NCBI GenBank assembly: GCA_030760725.1
Contig: JASWHV010000011.1
Coordinates: 19,307,501 to 19,371,500, forward strand
From: Neostapfia colusana
Lineage: Eukaryota; Streptophyta; Magnoliopsida; Poales; Poaceae
DNA: 64,000 nt
Direction of reading: 5' to 3'
Under the pieces are notes generated by a model. The model was given only the letters and a program-made list of their open reading frames with translations. It made no database searches and was not told the origin of the DNA. Position numbers and translations under genes: made by a program. This document shows, one piece after another, positions 23,925 through 34,849 of this stretch (its first letter is position 1; the number at the start of each line of letters is the position of its first letter).

Positions 23925-24696
23925 CCGTGTCCACCAGAACTTAGATTCAAGTCCTGGTACATCTTATTGCTTCCTGGACGAATGAAGTACTTGGATAAAT
24001 GAGCTTCATCCGATATCTTCCTCTGCAATTTCATATTCCGGGGTACCACTATGCGGTTGTTAAACCATAGAGTACCCTCTTCATCCTTGCGGAACATCTT
24101 CAACTCACCGCTGACCATTCTCCTCCAGATGTGAGACATACCTCTGTCTCTCTTCTGAGCTTCTACAATCTCATCTCGGATTGTAGGAATAAGAGCGAGG
24201 TTGAACAGTGATCCATAGGGAACTAAGCGCAAGCTTGGTTCTCCTTCTTCCTGTGCAGCCATGGCTAAATCGTGAATGTGAGCTTTTCGACTAAGTGTGT
24301 CGGCAACAACATTCCCCTTGCCCGGATGGTAGTGAATCTCAAGCTCATAGTCCTTGATCAGTTCGAGCCATCTTCGCTGCCTCATATTCAGTTCTTTCTG
24401 TGTGAAGATATACTTCAAGCTTTTGTGGTCAGTGTAGAGATGTACTAGATTGCCTAGTAAATAATGTCTCTACATTTTCAATGCAAGGACCACTACAGCT
24501 AGTTCAAGGTCGTGCGTCGGGTAATTCTGCTCATGACCCCATGCGTCCTTCTTGCATCAACACACAACCTAAACCAATGCCGGATGCATCACAATAAATA
24601 TCAAATGGCTTTGTCGTGTCCGGCTGGGCCAAAACTGGAGCTGTAGTGAAATGCTTCACTAATGTTTGAAAAGCTTGTTCACAGGAATTGCCCCAA
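23925..24696 (-). pseudogene. chromovirus F RNase H and integrase zinc-binding region
   Basis: The frame 24418-23921 begins at the end of RNase H (KYIFTQKELNMRQRRWLELI, then GNVVADTLSRKA with the last catalytic Asp) and runs to the integrase N-terminus (EAHLSKYFIRPGSNKMYQDL). Upstream, 24419-24696 holds broken RNase H core sequence in shifting frames. The His/Cys zinc finger is partly lost: the usual SPYSIHPG reads as LSKYFIRPG. It links RT to integrase in normal Ty3/gypsy order. Confidence 0.82.
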
Positions 24697-25761
24697 TCAA
24701 TACTTGGTGCTTTTCTTCAACAACTCTATCATAGGTTTAGTGATTTGGAGAAGTTTGGAATGAATATCCGGTAATAACCCCCCTAAACCTAGGAAACTCC
24801 TCACTTCATGAACAGATCTTGGAGATTTCCAATTCAGCACTTGCTCGATTTTACTTGGGTCCACAGCGATGCCTTCCGCTGAAATAATATGCCCAAGAAA
24901 CGACACTTTGCTGATCCAAAACTCACATTTACTGAACTCTGCATACAGTTTGTGATCTCTCATACGTTGGAGTACAATACGCAAATGTTCAGTGTGTTCT
25001 TCTTCTGACTTTGAATAGAGCAAGATGTCATCAATGAAAACCACGATGAACTTGTCTAACTCCGGCATGAACACAGAGTTCATGAGATACATGAAATGAG
25101 CTGGAGCATTGGTCAACCCAAATGACATGACAAGATATTCATACAGCCCATATCTTGTCGAGAACGCCGTCTTTGGTATATCTTCTGCCTGGATTTTTAT
25201 ATGGTTGTAACCGGATCGAAGATCCATCTTGGAGAATACCTTATCACCCACTAGTTGATCAAACAAAATATCAATGTGCCATAGTGGATACTTATTTTTG
25301 ATAGTGACAGCATTCAATGGACGATAATCTACGCATAGTCTCAAAGTTTCGTCCTTCTTCTTCACGAAGAGTGCGGAACAGCCCCAAGGTGATGAACTTG
25401 GGCGTATAAAACCTTTGTCCATGAGGTCATTCAGCTGCTCCTTCAATTCTGCTAGCTCCTTTGGTGCCATTTTGTATGGTCGCCGAGAAATAGGTGTTGT
25501 TCCCGGTGCTAGTTCCATCTTGAACTCCACGTCACGTTCGGGCGGCATGGCTGACAAACCGTCGGGACACATATCTGGATATTCACATACCACTGGAGTA
25601 TCCTCAATCTTAGGAGCTTCAATCTTATGCACTGCTGCAACACGTTGTGATGGATCCACAAGATTCAATGTGTTGCAACCATGTATTGGGGAATTCAGTT
25701 GGGCAGTCCGAGAGCTGATGTCAAAGATAGCTCCATAATGTGTCAACCATGACATCCCCAA
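24697..25761 (-). pseudogene. chromovirus F reverse transcriptase
   Basis: This 354-residue frame is the best-preserved polymerase in the window. It includes the linker with VVCEYPDMCPDGLSAMPPER, the fingers (GFIRPSSSPWGCSALFVKKK, LRLCVDYRPLN), the palm with FSKMDLRSGYNHIKI and the active site VVFIDDILLYSKS. The thumb follows (FLGHIISAEGIAVDP). Both catalytic Asp of the DD pair are present. RT copies the element RNA into DNA. The frame is cut off at 24697, where RNase H should follow. The start used in the track is internal, because protease lies just upstream in another frame. Confidence 0.92.
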
Positions 25762-26222
25762 GATATATCAATCCTTTGGCCTTTGAGTATGATAAGGCTC
25801 GCAGGATGGATTTTTCCACCCAAACATAAGGGTGCCTGAGAGACCATTTCATCTGTGGATATCTTGCCTCCGAGTGAGCTGATATGAAACGGATGCTTGA
25901 CTGTGCTAAATGGAAGACAATTCTTCAGCACATAGTCTCTGCTAATAAAATTGTGGGTGGCCCCGGAATCAAACATCACAAAAGTGGGCTGTGTAAAGTG
26001 AACATGCCCGCTAAAACTGGTTCACCTTCTGCAATATCCTTAATAGAAGTATAGTTAACCATGCCAGCTTTTGAAAGAATCTTCTTTGAAAGTTCACGGT
26101 GCTGGTCTGAGCATTTGTGAGATGGCACACGAGTGGCTCTGCTCAGCTCCACGATGATCTCGTTCTACAGAAATCCTCAGCTCTCTACTAACATGAGGTG
26201 GAGATGATACGTGCATAGCTGG
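25743..26222 (-). pseudogene. chromovirus F protease and end of gag
   Basis: The protease frame 25979-25743 has the active-site motif FDSGATHNFIS with its catalytic Asp, followed by a retropepsin-like strand pattern (SLGGKISTDEMVSQ). It overlaps the RT frame by 19 bp, so a frameshift separates them. From 25980 to 26222 the sequence is the weakly readable end of gag, interrupted by LTR D. No zinc knuckle is readable here. Confidence 0.78.
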
Positions 26223-29200
26223 TGTAAAAGCCCAAGAAGTGATTTGCAAAAATGTTCATCACCTCACCACACCACAGCTCATGTGGTGGATATCACCTGA
26301 ACATTTGGGAAGAGCATGTAAACACAATCAAGAGGGTGATTAGAGGAAAAAACCATAACTTCAAAAAGTAGGAGTTCATACACATACACATGAGAGGTTG
26401 AGCTCACCCCTAGACCTTAAATAGTCTTGGGAAGGCTCAGGCCAAGTTTCATGCAAATCCCAACCTTTTTGAGGCACTTTTGGAGACATTTGTAAAGAGG
26501 GCTTATTCAAATGTAAATTCAAATTTGCAGCTACTTTCAGCACTTGAATTCAAAAGTTGACTTCATATTCAAACCCAGCACATTTTTCTGAGTTAGTCCA
26601 CCAATTTTCATCCTCATTGGAGTTCATCTTGTCGGGAGCTAAATTTGCATTAATTCAAACTGAATTTGAATTTCAAATTCAAATGGGCAGCAAATTTAGC
26701 CAAACCAATTTCAAATTGAGGAAATCAAATTCAACCCATAACTTTGTGGCTAAGTCTCTCATTCATTGTGAGTAGCTGAGATCTTTTCAGTGAGAACAAA
26801 AAAATGAAAAAAAGAAAAGGAATTAGAGGGGAGGGGGACCCACTGGACAGAGACTGAAGGAGGAGAGAACCTCCTCTGTTGCCTTCGGTCGGCTGCCGGC
26901 AACGCTGCCGCCTCACCCCCTCGCAACCACACGTGCGCCAGCGCTGCTACGGATCAGCTCACGCTCAGTACGATCTCCCACGTACGCTGCACAAACGGAC
27001 TTTGCTTCTTCACCAGCTAGCGCTGCTGCGACACTCCAGTACGCGAAGAAATCATCGCCAGCCGACCCTCTCTGCTCCCTGGCATCCGAGAGCTAGAAGC
27101 CTTTTCATGTCCGACGAGCTACACGAAAAAGGTCCGCTCCAAGGTGCTTAACACGCTCGTGCCGACCGCTCCTCCTCTCATGCCTCGCCGGGGTAGAATT
27201 TGTCCGGTTATCCGTTCGGTGTTCAAAGAACCAAGTCATTCAAAACTCCAACATTCGTAATGGTTAGTACACCACAGAGGATTCTGAGCTACACATACGT
27301 TCTGCACCTGTCCACGGCCACCTAGGATCAAAAACCGGCTAAAACCATAGACTAGGGCTACTGTTCTTCAAAATTTTCCGATCCCTGCCGTTTTAGCCCT
27401 AGGTCGACTGTGAGGTCCTAGTTGTGGCTGTTTTCACGAGGATCAGTGCTCATATCAGTGATCAGCAAGTCTCTGTGGAGCTCTCCGAGCAAACTGCGTC
27501 GAAAAAGGTGTAGAGAACACCAAGTTCGACGTCGCCGATGAGCTCCCGGCCGCTGTCACCGTCGCAAGCACTGTTCCGGCCATCGCCGAGCTCCGGTGAG
27601 TGCACCAACGTGTTCCTTGGGCGAGGATGTGCACAGGCGGTGACTTTAATCGAAGTTCGGGCAGTAGAGTGACCGGTGGCGAGCTCTCCGGCGAGGGGGG
27701 CGGCGGTGAGCCGCGGGAGCGCGAGGAAGACGAAGCCCCGCGGGCCCCATGTGTCGGCCTCTGTTAAAAAAGCGCCGGATCTGCTGTGGCGCCGGGATTT
27801 CATGTGACTACATGGGAGACTCTGCGGACCCCCGTGTGGTTTGGCTGTAGAGCTGACACATAGCCCCGGGACCCACCAGCCAGTTTAAACTTTTAATTGA
27901 ATTTCAGCATTTGGTTCAAATTTGAACTAGCTATAACTTTTTCTAGGAAGCTCCAAATTGAGTGAACCAAATTTTGTTGGATTCACCTCTTCGAGTAATA
28001 TCCAGAAAAACAAGTATCATCTCATGGAACTTATTCTTTTTCCGGAATTAATTCCCTCAAGTTTAAAATATTGGGAATTTTATCTGGAGAATTCCTTTGT
28101 GAAAAATTCTGAAATTTGGCTGGGATGTTCATTTGAAAATCCTTTATCACAGAAAAAAATTCAGATCCATCAAAGTTCATTTAGTTCCCCTAATGGTGTG
28201 ATTAAGTGAACTGCCCTGAGAAAATGGAAAAATGTACAGAAATTCATATTTTCTCAAATCTTGTTTAGGGCATAACTTCATCTAGGATTCTTTAAATGAC
28301 ATGAAACCAATTCCATTAGAACCATATCAAATTATAGTTTCCAGAAAGTAATGGGTTGAACCATGAAAATCCCTGGAAATCCTTAGAGGCTCTAATAATG
28401 ACCAAATAGGATTTTATTTGTACAGATCTCAAATGAACTTTGTTTCAAATGAAACTTGGTCAAGTTTCTCGCTAGGACCCTACCAAGCCACCATAAAAAT
28501 TTCAGAGCCAAAGGGGATGTCTAGCTAGAGTTATGGTATTGAAGTATTCAGTTCCAAACATTGCATTTAAATTGACATATAGTATATTGCTTACGTGTAG
28601 TCACTGCAGGCGAGGAAACCCCGGAAGTGCTGGACTTTCTCCTTCCAGACGAAGCTCTAACCTCTGACCAGCAGCAACAAGGCAAGCCCAGGTTTGCATG
28701 AACAAGTTTTACAAAGTTTTGCTTTATGTATACTTAGCATGAGGTATGTATGTGCGTTAGGTGTAGGATGGATGAAACCCCAAGTGCATAACCAGATTTT
28801 TCCTACAAGAGTGAGGGTAGTATATAAGTCCTCGAGTAGTCAGACTATGCTTAATGTTCATAGAACTTCGGTACAAGTCGAGTAGTTAGAATCTACTCGC
28901 GAGTATAGAAGTCGGGACACACGGGATTGGATGGAGTGATGTAAGATCACTTTAGTAAGAAAATGAGACTAGGCAGGGGCTAGAGCGCAACAAGAGGAAG
29001 TCTTGTGGGCACAGCCCTGTCTGTGTCGATTGAGGACTGATCCATATGCGGCCCTGCTGAACAAGTATTGAACGTACCAAAGGCATATCAGAGACATGGG
29101 CCCCGATATACCGATGTAATCTATACCTCCGGCTGTCGAGGCATAACGCACTGATTTATAGGTGTAGGTTGAGGGCAGCAAGGTGGAAATCCTCTAACGG

Positions 29201-30068
29201 GCATAGAGAGATGCTCCGTGTAGGGAACCTCCTGTCCGTTTGGGTGCGACCGGTTCAACGTTTGGGCTGTTTGGTGAAAGGTTGTCCCGTACCACATCGA
29301 GTGAGCGTGCTGTGCAGCTCCACGGGTGGGCGTACATGACGTGTTTTTTGATTATCCCTGCAGGTGTATATCGAGTTGATTCGCTGTCCCTTGCGGTGAT
29401 GAGTACCGCTTGTTCACTGCATCGTGACGTAGATAAATTATGGAATGTTGTGATTCAATTCTGCTGATATGTATAAATTGTATTGCTACATGTGTGCCAC
29501 CAAATACCGCTTACTAAATTTCAGATTCATGAACTGTTAACTTGTGGCTAAAAGAGGAACTAAGGATGAACTTATAGGCGGGTCCGTTTGCTGCAATTTA
29601 GCATCCCATGTTCGTTGTGAACTGCATGTAGAGTTTCATGCCTAGGGAGTCTGTTAAGACATGCTGAGCCATCGTGCTCACGGTTGCTGCTATGAGTGTT
29701 TTTCAGGTGAGGACTACCCCACGAACTCGGGGTATGAGTCCGCCGGCGAGGGCTACCTTCCGTTGGGGACCACGGCTGAGTGGGAGCCATACACGCCGTG
29801 CTGAGCTGCAGAGTGGAGCTAGTGTTGGTTGTCCATAGGACTGGACAACCGATTTTTTCTAGTTAGGTGGGCATGAGTTATATAAATATAGCTTCCACTG
29901 TTGTAACCTCAATACTTAGTTGTACACTGAAGGTTTGTACTACTTTGTACATATTCAGTTGTTTTTTCTATGTAATACAATGTCGTTCTTATGGTGTGTG
30001 CTGTCGGGTGTCGCATCGTGCGGCACCACCCTCTGAGATCCTGGGAGTACGGATTCCGGTCCGTCATA
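26223..30068 (+). mobile_element. solo LTR D, Tekay-like chromovirus, 3846 bp
   Basis: It starts TGTAAAAGCCC after GCTGG (26218-26222). Beyond 30068 the host gag resumes with GCCGG, so the target duplication differs by one base. The right end reads CGTCATA where CA is expected, so I place it with a tolerance of a few bases. It contains the same tail (gggtgtcgcatcgtgcggc) and the same internal landmarks as A and E. It is inserted in the gag of chromovirus F, and the gag frame reads on into its tail for about 50 residues. Confidence 0.78.
28610..29804 (+). other. two-exon micro-ORF candidate in LTR D
   Basis: Exon 1 candidate 28610-28681 (72 nt) follows GTCACTGCAG and ends at the GC-type donor CAAG|GCAAGC. 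It reads EETPEVLDFLLPDEALTSDQ and then glutamines. Exon 2 candidate 29707-29804 (98 nt) follows TTTTTCAG and ends in TGA. It reads EDYPTNSGYESAGEGYLPLG, then TTAEWEPYTPC. Phase 1 on both sides keeps one frame. Exon 1 aligns with EDAPESLDVLPPEADF of LTR E, and the C-terminus with the EPCTPL end of E. Confidence 0.4.
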
Positions 30069-30979
30069 GCCGGTTGCGGTAGGGTTGCACGAATAATTTC
30101 TGATTGCTGCTGTTGAGGTGGAGGCTCATAAGTGATCAACTCCAGCTGTGGTTGTGAGAGTTGCACCACAGACTGAGTTTCTTGCCTGACTGGCGAGTAA
30201 TACCGCACTCGATAGTTCGGAGGAACCTCGATATCGCTGTCCAGTGCTATACTCCTTTTTAGCTCCGCTTCACAGTGGAGATGTATGTCTTCTTTAATAA
30301 TAGCGGCATTTACCATCTGATTGTAAATACCGTTATTGAACAAGGCCACTTGTTCCTTAATTTCGACTTTCAAACATCGGAAGAAATACTCATGCTTCAA
30401 CGCTTCCGAGTCTACCATATGAGTGGCGTATTGCATCAAGTCTTCAGACTCTTTGATGTACTCGTACGCACTCCTTTCCCCTTGCTTTAATTCTAGAAAG
30501 TCTTGATACTTTGTTCGTAGAATTCCCGAACAAATGTGACGTGCCAAGAAAACGTTCTGGAATTCATCCCACGTCACACGATGACCTTCCTGATGAGTTG
30601 CGATGTACTCCGCCCACCAAGCTCCAGTGGCTCCGTGGAGTTGTTGAGTGGCAAATAGAGGCTTCTGGTATTCATCGATATCGAGCATATCGAACTCAGC
30701 TTCAATACATTGGAGCCAATGAGCTGACACCAACGGTTCTTTCACTTCCGAGAAAACTGGTGGTTGTCTTGCTAGAAAATCCAGATAAGTGCTTGGCGGG
30801 GGATTACGCTGTAAAGTCTCCTGTCGTATCCTTTGTTGCACCAACAGATCGAGAGACTCAGCCATATTTTCTAAGATTTCCGCCAATCTGGTTGATGATG
30901 TCAGCACTTCTTGTCATGGCGAATTATTTTCGCCGTGACTTGACTCACCAACCTCACTCCTAGAATGACTGCGATCCAT
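30069..30979 (-). pseudogene. chromovirus F gag, N-terminal part
   Basis: Gag forms the virus-like particle in the cytoplasm. The likely start is ATG at 30979 (MDRSHSRSEVGESSHGENN), followed by one in-frame TGA near 30914 and then a long open frame. It carries the capsid retrotrans_gag signature: WLQCIEAEFDMLDI, then ATGAWWAEYIATHQ, VTWDEFQNVF and FLELKQGERSAYEYIKE. This pattern is usual for chromovirus gag. The frame reads into LTR D at 30068, so the C-terminal third is separated (see 25743-26222). It is inactive through the stop and the insertion. Confidence 0.9.
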
Positions 30980-31699
30980 ACTGCAAGAGTGAGCAATTTA
31001 CGGTTAAAATTCAAAGTTTAAACTCAACTTGAATTGAAAATATAACAGTAAAAGCATCACATCAATAATGCAGAATAACACAAGCTAACCAGGGTTTCGA
31101 CAATTTTGATATCTACCAACTTTAGCAAGTTTATCCAAAACCTTAATTCGAACAGTAGGAAAAACTGAAAAATAACTCAAGAACATGTTATGGAACTTAG
31201 AGAAGTCTAAAACATCCCTGTCCACAACAAGTTGTAAGTTACATGGGCAATAAGCAATACTCTGTTCAGAATGACCAATTGATCTTAATCCCAGAATTTG
31301 AATATGAAAATGGCAATTTCATGTCTCAAGTTGAATATAAAAGTTATAGTTAACTTCAATATATTTCCAACGAGTATTTATTTGCCTTCATACCAGTTCT
31401 GGATCAAAAGTTATGATATTTCAAATTTGACACAAATTTGGAACAATTTTGACAGCACCTCCTTTGAAAGAGGCTGTTTTGTCCGCAAGATTTCATACAA
31501 TTTGACTCCAAATCTGGAGAAAGTTTGAACTACCAAGTCGTAGCACATATCCTAAACTTTTCAACGGTGTATTACATGAACCTTAGGAATTTTTCTACAA
31601 GAAGTTATGGTCGAAATACAAAAATTTCCAGAGAGCATTTTGTGTCTGCCCTGTTTTTGGACAGTCTTCCCCTGTACCTATTTGATGTACATTATTTAC
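30980..31699 (-). other. probable 5' leader of chromovirus F
   Basis: This AT-rich stretch lies upstream of gag on the minus strand and holds no convincing gene. A splice-acceptor-like sequence, CTCACTCTTGCAG, ends one base before the gag ATG. A primer-binding site and a 5' LTR of F should lie further upstream but neither is visible. The junction between this leader and the tail of LTR C is therefore a deletion point, somewhere between about 31040 and 31700. Confidence 0.45.
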
Positions 31700-31844
31700 A
31701 AAGAACAATTGTAAGCTTCTGCTTTTGATTTATGTGATACATCTTCCTTATATGTTCTTTGTTGGGTGCTGCATATCACGGCACCACCCAATGCGATTCC
31801 AGGGTGAGCGGCACGACCCCGTGATGGTGGTCGGGCCCTCGTCA
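31700..31844 (+). mobile_element. LTR C, 3' tail
   Basis: The sequence aagcttctgcttttgattta near 31711 aligns with the tail of LTR B near 14728. It is followed by the family block ttgttgggtgctgcatatca and the end GGGCCCTCGTCA. It is followed by CCTAT, pairing with TCTAT in front of 14984, after which Tat RT coding resumes. It is thus the far end of LTR C, separated by chromovirus F. The left limit is approximate. Confidence 0.7.
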
Positions 31845-32186
31845 CCTATTGCCTTAAACTTCTCTGGGTTATCTTTGATCCCTCGATGTGAGACCAAGAA
31901 ACCGAGTAGCTTTTCGGCAGAGGCCCTAAAGACACATTTGTCTAGGTTCAACTTCGTGCGTGTCAAACGCAGCCTGTTGAAGACTAGGGCTAGATTGTCG
32001 AGCAAAGATGCTTGTGACTTAACCTTTACTATAATGTCATCGACATACACCTCTAAAAGGTCTCAAATAAGATTCCCAAATGTTTTATGCATTGTGTGCA
32101 CGAAAGTGGGAAGGGTATTCTTAAGACCATAAGGCATAGATAAATAGCAGTCTACTGTGCTGAAGGCAGTATGCTCTTCATCTTTC
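31845..32186 (-). pseudogene. Tat reverse transcriptase palm fragment
   Basis: On the minus strand the RT palm reads TAFSTVDCYLSMPYGLKNT, then LEVYVDDIIVKVKSQ with the YVDD active site, then LNLDKCVFRASAEKLLGFLV and GIKDNPEKFKAI, where LTR C interrupts. A stop occurs just before the YVDD frame (a TGA near 32063). The left end joins 14983 in the intact host. The right side is cut at about 32187 by Sirevirus J, and the RT fingers and gag of this Tat element were not found. Confidence 0.88.
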
Positions 32187-32780
32187 TAGGATCAAAGAGC
32201 ACGTGAAAAGCTACCAGAGTGGGGGTGAATGGTAGATTTAAACTTTTTAGCGGAAGCAACAAAAATCCCCTCGGCAGAAAATCGATCTGTTAAAGAAACC
32301 GTGTATGCGACTGATCTAAATGTGTTAAACCATGAAAAAAGTGGTATATATTATATAGAACAAAGTCACGAAGACACGACAACAACAATCATGAAAATCT
32401 GTCAAGAAAAACTCAAGTTATTATCTAAAGATCAAACGAGGGTCAATCTGTTCTACTCGAGTGAAAACCAGATTTGCAACACTGCAAAGAAATGTAGATC
32501 AGAAACTACAAATCCAATGACCGTAAATTTTTCACATTTGATAGATAATCAAGTTGTGAAGACAACCCAAAAAGAATCACATCAATTGGATTTGTAAAAC
32601 TCGAGTTATGATCAAAACACCGAAGAACTATCGTGATGTCCAGAAACTCGACGAGAAAGACTTGACAAAAACAAGTTGGACGAACAAGGCACAAAAGCTC
32701 CTCTAATTTACGAATTTTATTGATCAAACCATAAGAGGAACAGCCCAAGGTCATCTTGCCACGAGATCTGGCCTCCCTTG

Positions 32781-32790
32781 CTTATATAAC
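32781..32790 (-). promoter_or_regulatory. TATA-like box of Sirevirus J LTR
   Basis: The minus strand reads GTTATATAAG within GGCTGGTTATATAAGCAAGG. The same site in the related LTR at 58845 reads GGTTATACAAGC (59681-59692), with one change. The place, about two thirds into the LTR, suits a U3/R boundary. Confidence 0.6.
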
Positions 32791-33540
32791 CAGCCCGGAG
32801 GCCAACCCAATTCAAACTAGGACTCTAATCCTACTCAGTTTCTGAATTGAAACTTTCCATAACTGCTCAAGACTCTTCTATACGCTGATAGAAGCAAATC
32901 TTAAGACTTCCAAACACCTTAGAAATGTATCCCACATTCCGAAAACAACTCAAATTCTTGTCCCACATGAAATCCTAAGATAACCAACTCAAATCTTTCC
33001 ATATTTGAGCCATAACCGACTCAGCCGCAGCCTAAGTCCATAATCCAGCCGGTTGGACCTTTCCTACCAATTCTTTACGTCCACATCTCTTCATCACACC
33101 TTGGAACTATGTTGCCACGTCCATGGACTCCTTGCACACGTGCAAACACCTTTCAACAACGTCCAACATACCTTCATATGCATTGTTCTTAATCCAAACA
33201 TGCTGCGCGACCTCTCGATCAACTCAACGACAATTCCTCCCGAACTTGGTTGTTGAACCTCATCTTGTCCCTAAGACTAGTTCAATGGATCCCGTCACCA
33301 GCCATATCTTTAACTCAAGAAACACCTGCACATGAATAAACAACCAATACTTTCGAGCACAAGTCCGCGACTTGACTCACGTTAGTTCCGAAAACCACAA
33401 CACCTTACGTGAACACCTCACAACACCTTATGTTAACCACCGTAAACAGCCATAACACTTCAAAAACTTAGTAAAAGAATACTAAGCAAACTTTCCATAG
33501 ATGTAAAGCAAGTTCGATACATTTGCATGGTAAGAACAGA

Positions 33541-33740
33541 ACCATTGCGGTTTAGCTCTGGACCTTGCCAAAGCTAACCGGACCTTGAGCCGGAGCTTAC
33601 AAAAACTAGCAGAACCTAACACCGGAACTTACCAAAGCTAGTCGGACCTACCGCCAGAGCTAACCAAACACATGTCGAATCTAGCCATAGCAAGTCGGAT
33701 CTTACATCGGATCTTGTCGGAGCTCGGACCTTGACAAAAA
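33541..33740 (-). repeat. CCGGA-motif array in Sirevirus J LTR
   Basis: About ten short motifs of the type CGGACCTTG, CCGGAGCTTAC and AGCTAGTCGGACC are spaced every 15-25 bp. Neighbouring motifs form GGTCCGG/CCGGACC and GCTCCGG/CCGGAGC complements. Clusters of palindromic CCGGA-like motifs in the LTR are a known feature of Sireviruses, where a regulatory role has been proposed. The same array appears inverted at 43075-43255. Confidence 0.6.
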
Positions 33741-33808
33741 CAGTGTTTTGATAGAATTCAAAACTTTTATCGTCATAGCCAATGTATTCAGCACACATAG
33801 GTCTCATA

Positions 33809-34849
33809 ATCTCCCCCTTGATGAATGCATTGGCAACACCACTTAGAATCCGAACATTGGCTTATTCACATGAAAAGTTTTGAAAACAATCAAATGAGAA
33901 AGAAATTTCGAAACAAAAATTTCTCCCCCTATACATATTTTCCCCCTTTGTAAATCAGAAATAAAATGAGAAGAAAAACAAAAATTCCCCCCCCCTAAGA
34001 AGAATCGTACCAAAACACTTGTGAATCGTGCAATGCGTGATCAATTTCTCACCCTTTGACAATGTATTCAGCAAGGTTCAAAAGAGAAATTTTAATTGTT
34101 ATGAGCATATTTATAACATATACATATAAAACAAAGCTCATCCAAGCCATACTATCAAGTAACTTACATTATCACATCAATGAGATACATAAAGTAGTGT
34201 AAGCCATGCTAGAGATCATGTGTAATTTTTAATTTAAGCAAGTCATGATCTCACAAACTTAACTATGCCAAGACCTGAAAGCATGACACTTGTTGCTGCA
34301 TCTTAATTATTTTTCAAAGAAAAAATTCAGATCATATGACATTTGCAAGAGATTATATGCCGCATCAACCTTATTCTAACCAACCAAGCCAAGCCTGTCA
34401 TTTAACAATCAGAAGCTTAAGGACATGGTTTTATTCATACACAACTTCTTCCAAGTTCATATCTAAGTGCAATGATAAGCCATCTCAAAAGAAGAAGTGT
34501 GATGCATGCATATTCTCTTGATTTTTTTCTCAATTTTTCATTTGAACATAAAAGCTCAACATGTGAATAGTTGATTGATTATTTTTATTATTAAAAGAAC
34601 TTGTGAGCATGCAACAAGTTTAAAACAGCAAGAAAGTTCGATCATGACCAGATTTAGTGTAAATAATTATTCCAATTACTAGTCATGGCAAAAACTACAA
34701 AATGTATAACATGAGTAATGTAGTAAGAACTTTTAGCATATAAAAGGAATCACAAAGTCATATATGTATGAAATATATGCTCATATTATTTTTAATTCAG
34801 ATTCACACATAGACTTCCCAAGTTTCAAAACTCCCCCTCAATTTAAGCC
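33809..34849 (-). other. Sirevirus J 3' noncoding region with several polypurine tracts
   Basis: There is no convincing gene between the end of RNase H (about 34838) and the 3' LTR. On the minus strand, purine tracts occur at about 34828-34841 (TTGAGGGGGAGTTTT), 33985-33995 (a run of nine G), 33945-33956 (AAAGGGGGAAAA), 33920-33935 (AGGGGGAGAAA) and 33811-33822 (AAGGGGGAGATT) next to the LTR. Several polypurine tracts near the 3' LTR are described for Sireviruses. The rest is AT-rich. Confidence 0.65.

Larger units (their letters stand above)
32187..33808 (-). mobile_element. 3' LTR of Sirevirus J (Ty1/copia), about 1.62 kb
   Basis: Read on the minus strand it starts at 33808 (TATGAGACC, where sister LTRs have TGTGAGACC), directly after a polypurine tract. 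It carries an array of CCGGA-type motifs, a TATA-like box, and ends with the characteristic ATTCACCCCCACTCTGG block near 32212 and GATCCTA at about 32187. The terminal CA is not preserved. Homologous LTRs occur at 42986 and 58845 (opposite orientation) and at 57476-58379 (same orientation). Confidence 0.8.

Noticed and set aside
29909..30068. C-terminal 50 residues of the long chromovirus F gag frame
   Set aside because: These residues come from the tail of solo LTR D, read through by chance. The true gag continues beyond the insertion at 26222.
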